NCBI RefSeq assembly: GCF_036053395.1
Contig: NZ_CP107942.1
Span: 3,810,501 to 3,874,500, forward strand
DNA length: 64,000 nt
DNA from: Actinoplanes sp. NBC_00393
Lineage (GTDB): Bacteria > Actinomycetota > Actinomycetes > Mycobacteriales > Micromonosporaceae
Reading direction: 5' to 3'
Position 1 is the first letter of the stretch. The number at the start of each line of letters is the position of its first letter. Positions 33,974-41,942 of this stretch are shown piece after piece. The notes beneath the pieces were generated by a model, which was not told the origin of the DNA, ran no database searches, and worked only from the letters and a program-made list of their open reading frames with translations. The translations under genes and the position numbers were made by a program.

Positions 33974-35401
33974 TCATCGCTTCGACGGATCCGGTGCGGC
34001 AAAGGTGACCGCTTCCGGGTCGCGCTGGGGCAGCAGGACGGTGGCGAGGACAGCGGCCAGGTAGAACGCGCCCGCGCCGAGCATGCCGGCGGTGTAGCCG
34101 CCGGTGAGTGCCTCGGGCACGGGCACGCCGGACGGCTGGTTGGCGACGGCGAGGCCGGCCAGCACGGCCAGTCCGACGGCGCCGCCGATCTGCTGGCTGG
34201 TGTTGACCAGTCCGGAGGCGATGCCGGAGTCCTGGGGTGCGACACCGCGTACCCCGCCGATGGTGGCGGCGACGAAACCGATGCCCAGGCCGATGCCGCC
34301 GAGCAGTTGTGCGGGCAGCAGGACGAGCAGGGCGTTCTGGTCCGGGGTGAGCAGGCTGAACCAGCCCATCGCCGCGGCGGCCACCGCCATGCCGATCGCG
34401 AGCAGGTTGCGGGTGCTGGTGCGGGCCTGCAGTTTCGGGCCGATGAGGCCGGAGCCGATGCCGATGCCCACGGCGAACGGCAGGTACGCCAACCCGGTGA
34501 TCATCGGCGAGTACTGCTTGATCGTCTGCATGTACAGGGTGAGGAAGTAGAAGGTGGCCAGCTGCCCGGCGCCCATCAGCAGCATCACCACGTTGACGCC
34601 GAGCCGGCCCCGGTCGGCGAGGACCCGGCGCGGCAGCATCGGGCTGCGCGCGCCGCGCTGGATCAGCACGAAGGCGACGAGCAGCGCGAAGGCGGTCGCG
34701 GCGAAGGCCACGGTGAGCCCGTCGCCGGCGCCGTGGGATCCAGCGCGGTTGATGGCGTAGACCAGCGATCCGAGGGCGAGGGTGGCGGTGGCCGCGCCAG
34801 GCAGGTCGATTCCGCCGCGCTCGCGGGTGCCGGGCGCCACGGCGGCGGTGCCGGCCAGAACCAGCAGGGCGATCGGAATGTTGATGAACATGATCCACCG
34901 CCAGCCCAGGTACTCGGTGAGGGCGCCGCCCAGCAGCAGCCCGACCACCGAGCCGAGGCCGCCCATCGCCCCGTACACGCCCAGCGCCCGGTTGCGTCGC
35001 GGCCCGGCAGGAAACGTGTCGGCCAGCAGCGACAAGGCTGCCGGGGCGACGATCGCGGCGCCGACGCCCTGCAGCACCCGGGCGGCGATCAGGACGTCGC
35101 CGTTGCCGGCCAGGCCACCCAGAAGTGAGGCGGCCAGGAAGACCAGCAGGCCGATGCGGAACATCCGGCGGCGACCGAAAAGGTCGCCGGCGCGGCCGCC
35201 GGCCAGCAGCAGGCCTCCGAACGCCAGGGCGTACGCGGTGAGCACCCAATCCAGGTCGGCCTCGGCGATCGCCAGCCCGTCGCCGATCACCGGCAGCCCG
35301 ACGGTCACGATGGTGCCGTCCATCACCATCAGCAGCTGCGCGGCGGCGATCACCAGCAGGGCCGGGCCGCTTCGTTCACGATCTTCGGGGTACGAGTTCA
35401 C
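33974..35401 (-). CDS. MFS exporter, DHA2 type
   Basis: This is a 475-residue 14-helix transporter with motif A GGRAGDLFGRRRM, the D1 motif LDWVLTAYALAFGG and motif C-like GSVVGLLLGGALTEYLGW. It is a probable drug or metabolite:H+ antiporter. GTG 35401 overlaps the upstream hydrolase stop by 4 nt, and its own stop overlaps an ATG of the next gene, so the three genes are one coupled unit. In ECF41-linked loci the usual neighbour is a carboxymuconolactone decarboxylase or oxidoreductase, so a transporter and a hydrolase are additions. Confidence 0.88.
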   Translation of the reverse strand: MNSYPEDRERSGPALLVIAAAQLLMVMDGTIVTVGLPVIGDGLAIAEADLDWVLTAYALAFGGLLLAGGRAGDLFGRRRMFRIGLLVFLAASLLGGLAGNGDVLIAARVLQGVGAAIVAPAALSLLADTFPAGPRRNRALGVYGAMGGLGSVVGLLLGGALTEYLGWRWIMFINIPIALLVLAGTAAVAPGTRERGGIDLPGAATATLALGSLVYAINRAGSHGAGDGLTVAFAATAFALLVAFVLIQRGARSPMLPRRVLADRGRLGVNVVMLLMGAGQLATFYFLTLYMQTIKQYSPMITGLAYLPFAVGIGIGSGLIGPKLQARTSTRNLLAIGMAVAAAAMGWFSLLTPDQNALLVLLPAQLLGGIGLGIGFVAATIGGVRGVAPQDSGIASGLVNTSQQIGGAVGLAVLAGLAVANQPSGVPVPEALTGGYTAGMLGAGAFYLAAVLATVLLPQRDPEAVTFAAPDPSKR

Positions 35402-36549
35402 GGGTGGCTCGTGACGGCGCGGTGAACGGCGGCGGCGAGCCGATCGTGTTCGGGATAGGACCAGCCGAACCCGAAACGGCACCGGGTGTAGCCGAAAGCG
35501 ATGCCACTCTGCGGATCCGCGAACGACTCGGAACCCGCCGAGCCGTCGTGCCCGAACGCGTTCGCGCTGAGGAACGGATAGCGCAAACCCTTGGCCTGAA
35601 ACCCGAGCGCATAGTTGCCCTGCTCGCCGCGAACCAGGTCGCCGCCGGTGGAGTGCAGCATCGCGAATTCCCCGACCGTGCCGGGCTTGAGCAGCGCAGG
35701 CAGCCCGTTGCCGCCCCAGACGGCTGCGGCGTACAGGCCCGCCAGACCCCGTGCGCTGCCCACGCCACCGGCGGAGGCCGGGCCGTTGCCGCGCACCGCA
35801 CGCGTGTTGACGAAGGCCACCTGGTCCAGCGGCGGCGTGCTGTTCAGCCCGTAGCCGATGCCGGTGATGCTGTGCGGACCGGGCACGTTATCCCAGAACG
35901 CCGCCTCCTGCGCCGGCGTGGCCGACCACCACTGGATCGGCACGAACCGTTCCTCCAGCGCCTCCGGCAGACCCAGATACAGATCCAAGGTGTACGGGAC
36001 ACGCACGCGCTGCTCGTACACCTGCTGCAGTGTCCGTCCCGTCGCCCGCCGGACCACCTCGGCGATCACCGCGAACGTGACGAACCCGCCGTAGCCGTAC
36101 GCCGAACCCGGCTTCCAGTACGGCCGCTGCCCGGCCAGCCGGCGGGCGATCGTCGCGTCGTCGGCGAGTTCCGCCGCGGTCAGCCCGCCGTCGACGCCGA
36201 TCACACCGGAACGGTGGGTGAGCACCTCGCGTACGGTGATCGTGTCTTTGCCCGCGGCGGCGAACTCCGGCCAGTACCGGGCCACCGGCTCGTCGATCTC
36301 GACGAGCCCCTCCTGGGCCAGCAACGCCACCACGACCGTCGCCGCGCCCTTCGTGGACGAATAGACCCCGGTCAGCGTCTCATTGCTGACCTGCGGTCCG
36401 GCCCACAGGTCGACTGCCAGGCGGCCGTCCGCGTACGCGGCGAGCTGCGACCCCACCTGGCCGTCCTGCTCGGCGACCACCGCCGCGTACTCCTCACGGA
36501 CCTGCTCGAATCCGTCCGCGACATGTCCGTACACTTCCGGATGACTCAT
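35398..36549 (-). CDS. serine beta-lactamase-like hydrolase/esterase
   Basis: This is a 383-residue enzyme of the serine beta-lactamase/class C-like esterase family (EstB type). The SxxK motif is SSTK (Ser64, Lys67), the second motif is in GSAYGYGGF, and a HDGSAGSESFADP segment near the C terminus fits the third region. There is no signal peptide, so it is cytoplasmic, which fits an esterase rather than a resistance enzyme. ATG 36549 has AAAGG 9 nt upstream. It is the first gene of the operon, 36 nt downstream of a GGTCACC-N16-CGTC promoter-like element. Confidence 0.87.
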   Translation of the reverse strand: MSHPEVYGHVADGFEQVREEYAAVVAEQDGQVGSQLAAYADGRLAVDLWAGPQVSNETLTGVYSSTKGAATVVVALLAQEGLVEIDEPVARYWPEFAAAGKDTITVREVLTHRSGVIGVDGGLTAAELADDATIARRLAGQRPYWKPGSAYGYGGFVTFAVIAEVVRRATGRTLQQVYEQRVRVPYTLDLYLGLPEALEERFVPIQWWSATPAQEAAFWDNVPGPHSITGIGYGLNSTPPLDQVAFVNTRAVRGNGPASAGGVGSARGLAGLYAAAVWGGNGLPALLKPGTVGEFAMLHSTGGDLVRGEQGNYALGFQAKGLRYPFLSANAFGHDGSAGSESFADPQSGIAFGYTRCRFGFGWSYPEHDRLAAAVHRAVTSHP

Positions 36550-36584
36550 GATCGGCAACCTTTCGTAGGGATGATCGCCGTCAT

Positions 36585-36611
36585 GACGAACCCCGGTCGG
36601 CGAAGGTGACC
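36585..36611 (-). promoter_or_regulatory. ECF41-type promoter driving the hydrolase operon
   Basis: On the minus strand the -35 GGTCACC (36611-36605) is followed by exactly 16 nt and the -10 CGTC (36588-36585), 35 nt before the hydrolase ATG. This matches the ECF41 target pattern I know as TGTCACA-N16-CGTC in the core GTCAC and CGTC. It mirrors the promoter on the other strand. Confidence 0.65.
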
Positions 36612-36638
36612 GGTCACCTTTTCGAGGGCTGCCGCGTC
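36612..36638 (+). promoter_or_regulatory. ECF41-type promoter driving the sigma-factor gene
   Basis: GGTCACC at 36612-36618, 16 nt spacer, CGTC at 36635-36638, 36 nt before the sigma factor's GTG. Together with the minus-strand element it forms one palindrome, GGTGACCGGTCACC at 36605-36618, so the two -35 boxes are back to back. Autoregulation by the downstream sigma factor is the inference. Confidence 0.65.
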
Positions 36639-36674
36639 AGCGATACGACGCAGTCGAGGAAAGGGACCGCCACC

Positions 36675-37565
36675 GTGAACGCCGACAACTACCTGGCCGT
36701 GCAGTTCCAGGGCCATCGCCCGCATCTCAAGGCGGTCGCCTACCGCATGCTCGGCTCGCTGACCGACGCCGAGGACGCGGTGCAGGAGGCCTGGCTGCGG
36801 CTGGCCCGCACCGGCGCCGGCGACATCGACAACCTCGCCGGCTGGCTGACCACCGTGGTCGGCCGCGTGTGCCTGGACATGCTCCGCGCCCGCAAAGCAC
36901 GCCGGGAGGAGCCGCTGGAGGACCGGCTGCCGGATCCCGTGGTCGGCCGCGAGACCGGCGCCGACCCGGAGCAGCAGGCGCTGCTGGCCGACTCGGTGGG
37001 GCTCGCCCTGCTGGTGGTGCTGGAGTCGCTGACCCCCGCCGAGCGGCTCGCGTTCGTGCTGCACGACATGTTCGGCCTGCCGTTCGAACAGATCGCCCCG
37101 ATCGTCGACCGCACGCCCTCGGCAGCCAAGAAGCTCGCCAGCCGCGCACGCCGGCGGGTCCGCGGCGCAACCCCCAGCCCTGATCCCGACCTGACCGGTC
37201 AACGTCGCGTGGTGGACGCCTTCCTGAGCGCCGCACGCGGCGGCGACTTCGACGCGCTGCTGAGCATCCTCGACCCGGACGTGGTGCTCCGCGCCGACGG
37301 CGGCGCACTCACCGGCGGCATGCGGATCCTGCGTGGCGCCGCGCTCGTGGCCGGGCAGATGGCCACCTTCCAGCGCATGGCCACCGCCTCGCACACCCGC
37401 CCGGCCCTCATCAACGGACTGGCCGGTCTGGTCAACACCATCGACGGCCGGCTGATCTCGGTGATGAGCTTCACGGTCGCCGCCGGCCGGATCGCCGAGA
37501 TCGACATCCTGTCCGACCCGGCCCGGCTCGCCGAACTCGACCTCACCGGCCTGCAGCGGCGGTGA
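36675..37565 (+). CDS. sigJ: ECF41-type RNA polymerase sigma factor with SnoaL-like tail
   Basis: This is a 296-residue ECF sigma factor with region 2 (about residues 8-75, AYRMLGSLTDAEDAVQEAWLR), region 4 (about 115-170, LTPAERLAFVLHDMFGLPFEQIAPIV), an LPDPV linker element, and a C-terminal SnoaL-like domain of about 115 residues that regulates activity in ECF41 proteins in place of an anti-sigma factor. GTG 36675 is selected because AAAGGGA precedes it and because an ECF41-type promoter sits just upstream; the longer frame would begin inside that promoter. The divergent operon includes a CMD-family gene, as in many ECF41 loci. The gene symbol is by analogy. Confidence 0.9.
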   Translation: MNADNYLAVQFQGHRPHLKAVAYRMLGSLTDAEDAVQEAWLRLARTGAGDIDNLAGWLTTVVGRVCLDMLRARKARREEPLEDRLPDPVVGRETGADPEQQALLADSVGLALLVVLESLTPAERLAFVLHDMFGLPFEQIAPIVDRTPSAAKKLASRARRRVRGATPSPDPDLTGQRRVVDAFLSAARGGDFDALLSILDPDVVLRADGGALTGGMRILRGAALVAGQMATFQRMATASHTRPALINGLAGLVNTIDGRLISVMSFTVAAGRIAEIDILSDPARLAELDLTGLQRR

Positions 37566-37568
37566 GGT

Positions 37569-38141
37569 TCAGTGCGGCGCCGTGCCGGTGTCGCGGTCGA
37601 GGATCAGGTCGCCGGCTCGGCGTAGCACCTGGGCCCGGGTGCGGCCGCCGTGGTCGGCGGCCAGGAAGTGCTCGCCGATCAGCAGGCAGAAGGCGAGCAC
37701 GCTGCGCGCCTCCACCTCGTCGGGGTCGGCGCAGAAGGTGCCGATCATCTGGCGCAGCAGGTCCATCCGCCGGTTGTCGACGCGCCGCAGTCGCTCGGCG
37801 ACGGCCTCATCACGCCGGGCCCAGTCGCGCACCGCCAGGTCGATCGGCAGCAGCTGCTCGCTGAAGGTCAGCAGACCGGCCCGGGTGATCTTCTTTTTCG
37901 CGTCGCCGCCCTCGCGTTCGACGCGTTCGAGCGCGGCGTCCGTACTCTGCTGCTCCCAGCTGTCCAGCATCGCGGTCAGCAGGGCCTCCCGGTCGGCGAA
38001 GAAGCCGTAGAACCCGCCTTTGGTCACCCCGAGGCTCTTCGCCAGCGCCTCCACCCGGACAGCGTCCGGCCCACCGGCCGCCAGGGCGTCCAGCCCGGCT
38101 GCGATCCAGCGTTCCCGCGGCGTACGTGTCTCGAATTTGAT
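37569..38141 (-). CDS. TetR-family regulator with apparent ATC start
   Basis: The HTH and ligand domain are normal for TetR: TPRERWIAAGLDALAAGG (helix 1) and ALAKSLGVTKGGFYGFFADREALL (recognition region), then a C-terminal domain to residue 190. The frame has no ATG, GTG or TTG before helix 1. ATC at 38141-38139, with GAGGTGAG ~8 nt upstream, sits where the start should be; the next standard start, GTG 38054, would delete helix 1. Either AUC is used or the start codon has mutated. Two matching palindromes lie in the divergent gap toward the methyltransferase gene. The stop is 3 nt from the convergent sigma-factor stop. Confidence 0.75.
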   Translation of the reverse strand: MKFETRTPRERWIAAGLDALAAGGPDAVRVEALAKSLGVTKGGFYGFFADREALLTAMLDSWEQQSTDAALERVEREGGDAKKKITRAGLLTFSEQLLPIDLAVRDWARRDEAVAERLRRVDNRRMDLLRQMIGTFCADPDEVEARSVLAFCLLIGEHFLAADHGGRTRAQVLRRAGDLILDRDTGTAPH

Positions 38142-38158
38142 GTGTGACTCACCTCACC

Positions 38159-38176
38159 GTATACGCCAGCGTATAT
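38159..38176 (+). promoter_or_regulatory. TetR operator copy 1
   Basis: GTATACGCCAGCGTATAT is an inverted repeat ([GA]TATACGC-CA-GCGTATA[TC]) in the gap between the TetR gene and the methyltransferase gene, 49 nt before the latter's ATG. Confidence 0.7.
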
Positions 38177-38195
38177 GGAGCACTACCGTCGCTCT

Positions 38196-38212
38196 TATAC
38201 GGCAGCGTATAC
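38196..38212 (+). promoter_or_regulatory. TetR operator copy 2
   Basis: TATACGGCAGCGTATAC repeats copy 1 with one change in the core (C to G), with a 36-bp start-to-start distance. It ends 12 nt before the methyltransferase start codon, so a bound repressor would block both the promoter and the ribosome site. Confidence 0.7.
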
Positions 38213-38224
38213 GAGGGAGTCGTC

Positions 38225-38959
38225 ATGGATGTCTTCGGATCAGTCGCCGAGCGCTACGACACCGCACGCCCCGGCTATCCACCCGAGCTCACCGACGCCA
38301 TCGCCGGCTACCACGGCAGCGCTCCGACCAGCGTGGTGGAGATCGGCGCCGGCACCGGCAAGGGCAAGGGCACCGAAATCCTCGCCGCGCTGGCCGCCCC
38401 GCTCACCTGCATCGAGCCCGACCCTCGAATGGCCACCCGGCTCACCCGCAAGTTCCCCCAGGCCCACGTGCTGATCGGCACCTTCGAGCAGTGGCGGCCG
38501 CCGCCGGGCGGCGTCGCCCTGCTGGCCTGCGCGATGGCCTGGCATTGGCTGGATCCGGCCACCCGCAACACCAGGGCCCGCGCCGCACTCACCGCCGGCG
38601 GCACCCTGGCATTGTTCGGACACCGTTATGGGTACGCCGACCCGGCCCAGGCCGCCGCGATCCGCGCCACGCTCGACAACCTCGACTCCACCGCGAAGGA
38701 ACGCCCCGCCGACTGGATGTACCACGACGTCATGGCCGCCGGCGAATTCACCGACGTCCGCGTCCAACGGTTCCGGCGCAGCCTGCCGCTGACCCGCGAC
38801 GAATACCTCGCGCTGGTGAGCACGTTCGGCCCGTTCCTGACCCGCCCGCCGGAGCTGCAACGTCAGGGCCTCGACGCCCTCGGCCGGTTGGTCGACGACT
38901 TCGGCGGCACCGTCACCCTCGACCTGCTCACCACTCTCACCCTGGGCAGGGCGGCATGA
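38225..38959 (+). CDS. class I SAM-dependent methyltransferase
   Basis: This is a 244-residue methyltransferase with DVFGSVAERYDTARPGYP at the N terminus (the UbiE/BchM-like lid), the SAM site VVEIGAGTGKGKGTEIL, and ACAMAWHWLDP, the motif typical of this subgroup. ATG 38225 is preceded by GAGGGAG. It is controlled, by inference, by the divergent TetR gene through the two palindromes. It overlaps the SGNH hydrolase gene by 4 nt, so the two work together. The small-molecule substrate is unknown. Confidence 0.9.
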   Translation: MDVFGSVAERYDTARPGYPPELTDAIAGYHGSAPTSVVEIGAGTGKGKGTEILAALAAPLTCIEPDPRMATRLTRKFPQAHVLIGTFEQWRPPPGGVALLACAMAWHWLDPATRNTRARAALTAGGTLALFGHRYGYADPAQAAAIRATLDNLDSTAKERPADWMYHDVMAAGEFTDVRVQRFRRSLPLTRDEYLALVSTFGPFLTRPPELQRQGLDALGRLVDDFGGTVTLDLLTTLTLGRAA

Positions 38960-39645
38960 ACCCGATCCTGCTCCCGCTCGTCGCCGCCCAAGGGCTCTGG
39001 CTGCGCGCCACCCTCAAACCCGCGCCCGAAGCCGGCGGCGCCACCAGCGGCACCGCACCCGGCGGCTCCGGAACGCCGCTGCGCCTCGCGGTGGTCGGCG
39101 ACTCCACCGCCGCCGGTTGCGGCGCCACCCACCACACCGACGGTTTCGCCGCCGCACTCGCCCAGCGGCTCGCCGCCGACACCGGCCGTCCGGTCGCCTG
39201 GGAGACGGTGGGCCGGTTCGGCGCCACGGCCCGCCGCGTACGGCACCGGCTCGTTCCCCTCCTCGACGACGACCTCGACCTGATCGTCCTGCTGGCCGGC
39301 GCCAACGATGTGATGGCCGGCCGTACCCCTGCCCAGTGGAACGACGAGCTCACCGCCATCCTCACCGACCTGACCGCCCGCGCCGGCCACGTCGTGGTCG
39401 CCGGGATCCCGCCGTTCAGCAAGTTCCCGGCCCTGCCCGCCGCCCTCGCCCGCTACCTGGGCGAACGCGCCGGCGCCCTGGACGAGGTCTCCCAGCGCAT
39501 CTGCGCACAGAACCCGGACCGGACCACCTTCATCAGCTCACCCGCGGGGCAGCCGCCACCGGAGTTCTTCGGCAGCGACCGCTTCCACCCGTCCGCGCTC
39601 GGCTACCGGCTGTGGGCGGAGGACGTCGCGGCCCGGCTGTCCTGA
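38956..39645 (+). CDS. SGNH/GDSL-family hydrolase
   Basis: This is a 229-residue esterase. Block I is LAVVGDSTAAGCG (nucleophile Ser), block III is VLLAGANDVM, and block V is SDRFHPSALGY (Asp and His). A short hydrophobic N terminus (PILLPLVAAQGLWL) may be an uncleaved anchor. It overlaps the methyltransferase gene by ATGA and ends one base before a convergent TetR gene stop. Likely an acyl or carboxyl esterase; the coupling to a methyltransferase suggests it acts on a modified metabolite or lipid. Confidence 0.87.
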   Translation: MNPILLPLVAAQGLWLRATLKPAPEAGGATSGTAPGGSGTPLRLAVVGDSTAAGCGATHHTDGFAAALAQRLAADTGRPVAWETVGRFGATARRVRHRLVPLLDDDLDLIVLLAGANDVMAGRTPAQWNDELTAILTDLTARAGHVVVAGIPPFSKFPALPAALARYLGERAGALDEVSQRICAQNPDRTTFISSPAGQPPPEFFGSDRFHPSALGYRLWAEDVAARLS

Positions 39646-39646
39646 T

Positions 39647-40306
39647 TCACTCCCCCAGCAGGCCGACCAGGACCCGCGACACCGTGTCCTCGAAACGCGG
39701 CGCGGGCACCAGCGGACCGCTGGTCAGCGCCGCCGTCAGATGGGTGTGCCGGCCCTCCGCGATCACGTGCGCCAGATACGCGCCCTGCCGCTGCCGGGCG
39801 CCGGCATTGCCGTTCAGCTCGTTCAACGCCAGGGCGGCCGTGAGCGTGTTCATCACCGCGTACGCCTCCAGCTTGCGGCCTACGTCGGCCGGATGCCCGG
39901 CGAGGACCGCCAGGACGTGCTCCAGCAGGTCGGCGCCGTGCGGCCCGAGCGCCGAGCGGGTCAGCACCAACTCCGGCAGCCAGCCGTGCCGCAGCATCAA
40001 CTCGCGGCCCTGCCGGCACACCTCCAGCAGACCCGCCAGCCACGGACCATCCGGCGCCGGCAAGTCGTAGCCGGCCGCCACCTCGTCGACCATCAGATCC
40101 AGCAGGTCGTCCCGGCTGTCGACATAGCGATACAGCGAAGCCGCCCCGGTACCCAACTCCGCGGCCACCCGGCGCATCGACACCGCAGCCAGCCCTTCGC
40201 GGTCGGCCAGCGCGATCGCCGCAGTGGTCACCTCGGCCCGGGATCGCTCAGCAGGGCGGCCCACACCCGTACGCCGCTCCCGCAACCACACCGGCACCGT
40301 CTCCAT
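39647..40306 (-). CDS. TetR/AcrR-family regulator
   Basis: This is a 219-residue regulator with helix-turn-helix EVTTAAIALADREGLAAVSM and GTGAASLYRYVDSRDDLLDL and a TetR_C-type ligand domain. ATG 40306 is supported by GAGAGGAG just upstream. It is divergent from an alpha/beta hydrolase gene across an 79-bp gap that carries two copies of TGTTCNCGAACGA. It should bind these and respond to an unknown ligand, probably the substrate or product of the hydrolase. Confidence 0.9.
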   Translation of the reverse strand: METVPVWLRERRTGVGRPAERSRAEVTTAAIALADREGLAAVSMRRVAAELGTGAASLYRYVDSRDDLLDLMVDEVAAGYDLPAPDGPWLAGLLEVCRQGRELMLRHGWLPELVLTRSALGPHGADLLEHVLAVLAGHPADVGRKLEAYAVMNTLTAALALNELNGNAGARQRQGAYLAHVIAEGRHTHLTAALTSGPLVPAPRFEDTVSRVLVGLLGE

Positions 40307-40348
40307 GCCACTCCTCTCGATTGCGCTCACCCTACGCCTCGGATACGG

Positions 40349-40374
40349 TGTTCGCGAACGATGTTCCCGAACGA
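40349..40374 (+). promoter_or_regulatory. direct-repeat operator between TetR and hydrolase genes
   Basis: TGTTCGCGAACGA (40349-40361) and TGTTCCCGAACGA (40362-40374) are contiguous 13-bp units, each palindromic in the core (GTTC-N-CGAAC pattern). They end 11 nt before the hydrolase ATG, so occupancy would block initiation. Confidence 0.65.
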
Positions 40375-40385
40375 GCGAGGCGGCG

Positions 40386-41276
40386 ATGACCCGAACTTCC
40401 TACACCGCACGCAACGGCGACGTGCACCTCGCCGTCGACGACCTCGGCGGCGCCGGCGGTGACCCCCTACTGCTGATCATGGGGCTCGGCGTCTCCCGCT
40501 TCTACTGGCCCGACGGCCTGGTCGACGCTCTGATCGACGCCGGCTTCCACGTCGCCTCGTTCGACGGCCGCGACGCCGGCGGCTCCACCCACTTCGACGA
40601 CGTCCCGGTCGGCAACCAGCTGACCGCGCTGTTCCGCCGTCGCCCGCCCGCCTACACCGCCGAGGACATGGCCGACGACACCGTCGCCGTCCTGGACGTG
40701 CTCGGCTGGCAGCGCGCCCACCTCTTCGGCATCTCTCAGGGCGGCCTGGTCGCTCAGCGCACCGCGCTGCGCCACCCGGAACGGGTGCACACCATCACCT
40801 CGTTCGCCGCGATCCCCAGCGACGTGCGTGGCGCCGCCGTCCTGCGCTACGTGCGCCTGCCGTTCCTGGCGCGCCTGGCGCGCATGCGCCACCCCGCCGG
40901 CCGCGACGGCGACGTAGCGGCCGGCCTGGACCTGTTGCGGGCGGTCGCCTCCCCCGGCTATCCGTTCGACGAGAAGGACGCCCGCCTCCGGGTGGAGCGC
41001 GAACTCGACGCCGGGCTGCCCAGCGGCGTCCGCGACGGCCGTGCCCAGGCCCGTCAGGTCGGCGCCACCTGGCACGGCCCGCGCCTGCGCGAGCTGCGCG
41101 TGCCGACTCTGGTGCTGCACGGCGAGCAGGACCCGCTGGGCCGCCCCGCCGCCGGCCGCCGCATCGCCGCGTCCGTGCCCGGCGCCCGCTACGTCGAACT
41201 GCCCGGCACCGGCCACGACCTGCCCCGGGAGATCTGGCCCACCGTGGTCCGCGAGATCCGCGCGTTAGCCGCCTGA
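40386..41276 (+). CDS. alpha/beta hydrolase
   Basis: This is a 296-residue alpha/beta hydrolase. The oxyanion region is LIMGLGVSRFYW, the nucleophile Ser117 sits in LFGISQGG, the acid Asp249 in VLHGEQDPLG, and the base His277 in PGTGHDLP. A GRDAGGST segment matches the haloperoxidase/esterase subgroup common in actinobacteria. ATG 40386 has GAGG upstream. The gene is under a divergent TetR regulator, by position. Its last bases overlap a convergent hypothetical gene by 12 nt. Confidence 0.88.
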   Translation: MTRTSYTARNGDVHLAVDDLGGAGGDPLLLIMGLGVSRFYWPDGLVDALIDAGFHVASFDGRDAGGSTHFDDVPVGNQLTALFRRRPPAYTAEDMADDTVAVLDVLGWQRAHLFGISQGGLVAQRTALRHPERVHTITSFAAIPSDVRGAAVLRYVRLPFLARLARMRHPAGRDGDVAAGLDLLRAVASPGYPFDEKDARLRVERELDAGLPSGVRDGRAQARQVGATWHGPRLRELRVPTLVLHGEQDPLGRPAAGRRIAASVPGARYVELPGTGHDLPREIWPTVVREIRALAA

Positions 41277-41858
41277 GGCGCCGACCTCCAGGTCGACGAG
41301 GAAGCCGCGGGCCTGCCACTGCTCTTTGTCGCGGACCATCCGGAAGTGCTGCTCAGGGCTCATGAACTGCACCGTTCCGGGTTCGGGTTCCCAGTCCGGG
41401 GGCATCGGCTCGAACAACGACGGATCGTCGATCAGACGTTGCGGGCCGGCATCCGGGACGTCGATCAGGCGCACACCGCCGGGGCGCCGCATCCACTGGT
41501 CGGCGCCACGTTCATGCAGGTCCTGCACGAGCCGCACCCGCCGGACGATACCGACGGTGACGGGCAACTCGCCGATGATCCCCAGGAACGCGTCGAAACC
41601 CAGGCAGCCGCTGAGTGTGATCTCGCAAGCCGACTGATCGCCTTCTCGGACCGCCCGCAGGTCACCGGACTCGACGAGTTGCGCCCAGGGCTCGCCGTGG
41701 CAGTCGCGCAAGGCGCTGGTCCGCACAGGCGTCCGGTGCAGCACCAGGTCGTCCGACAGATCCGGTTCGTCCAGCCACCTCAGGCGGGTCGACACTCGTT
41801 CTCCCAGCGACCAGACGGTGTCGCGGGGACTGGAATCGAGGAGGACCGGCCAGAGCAT
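41265..41858 (-). CDS. hypothetical protein
   Basis: This is a 197-residue protein not recognised as a known family. It is mostly acidic, with SPRDTVWSLGERVSTRLRWL near the N terminus and a conserved-looking SPEQHFRMVRDKEQWQARGFLV at the C end. Composition and regular hydrophobic spacing suggest a globular cytoplasmic protein. ATG 41858 is used; the open frame reaches 41933 but its upstream part contains a short Arg-rich run with no ribosome site. It is divergent from the carbonic anhydrase gene with an ~84-bp gap. Confidence 0.6.
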   Translation of the reverse strand: MLWPVLLDSSPRDTVWSLGERVSTRLRWLDEPDLSDDLVLHRTPVRTSALRDCHGEPWAQLVESGDLRAVREGDQSACEITLSGCLGFDAFLGIIGELPVTVGIVRRVRLVQDLHERGADQWMRRPGGVRLIDVPDAGPQRLIDDPSLFEPMPPDWEPEPGTVQFMSPEQHFRMVRDKEQWQARGFLVDLEVGASGG

Positions 41859-41942
41859 CGCGCCATGGTGCCATTCACCGTCTCGGCGCCGTCGCAGTCC
41901 CGGCTGATTCCCAGTCACCGGCTGGCGTGTCATCCTCCTTCA

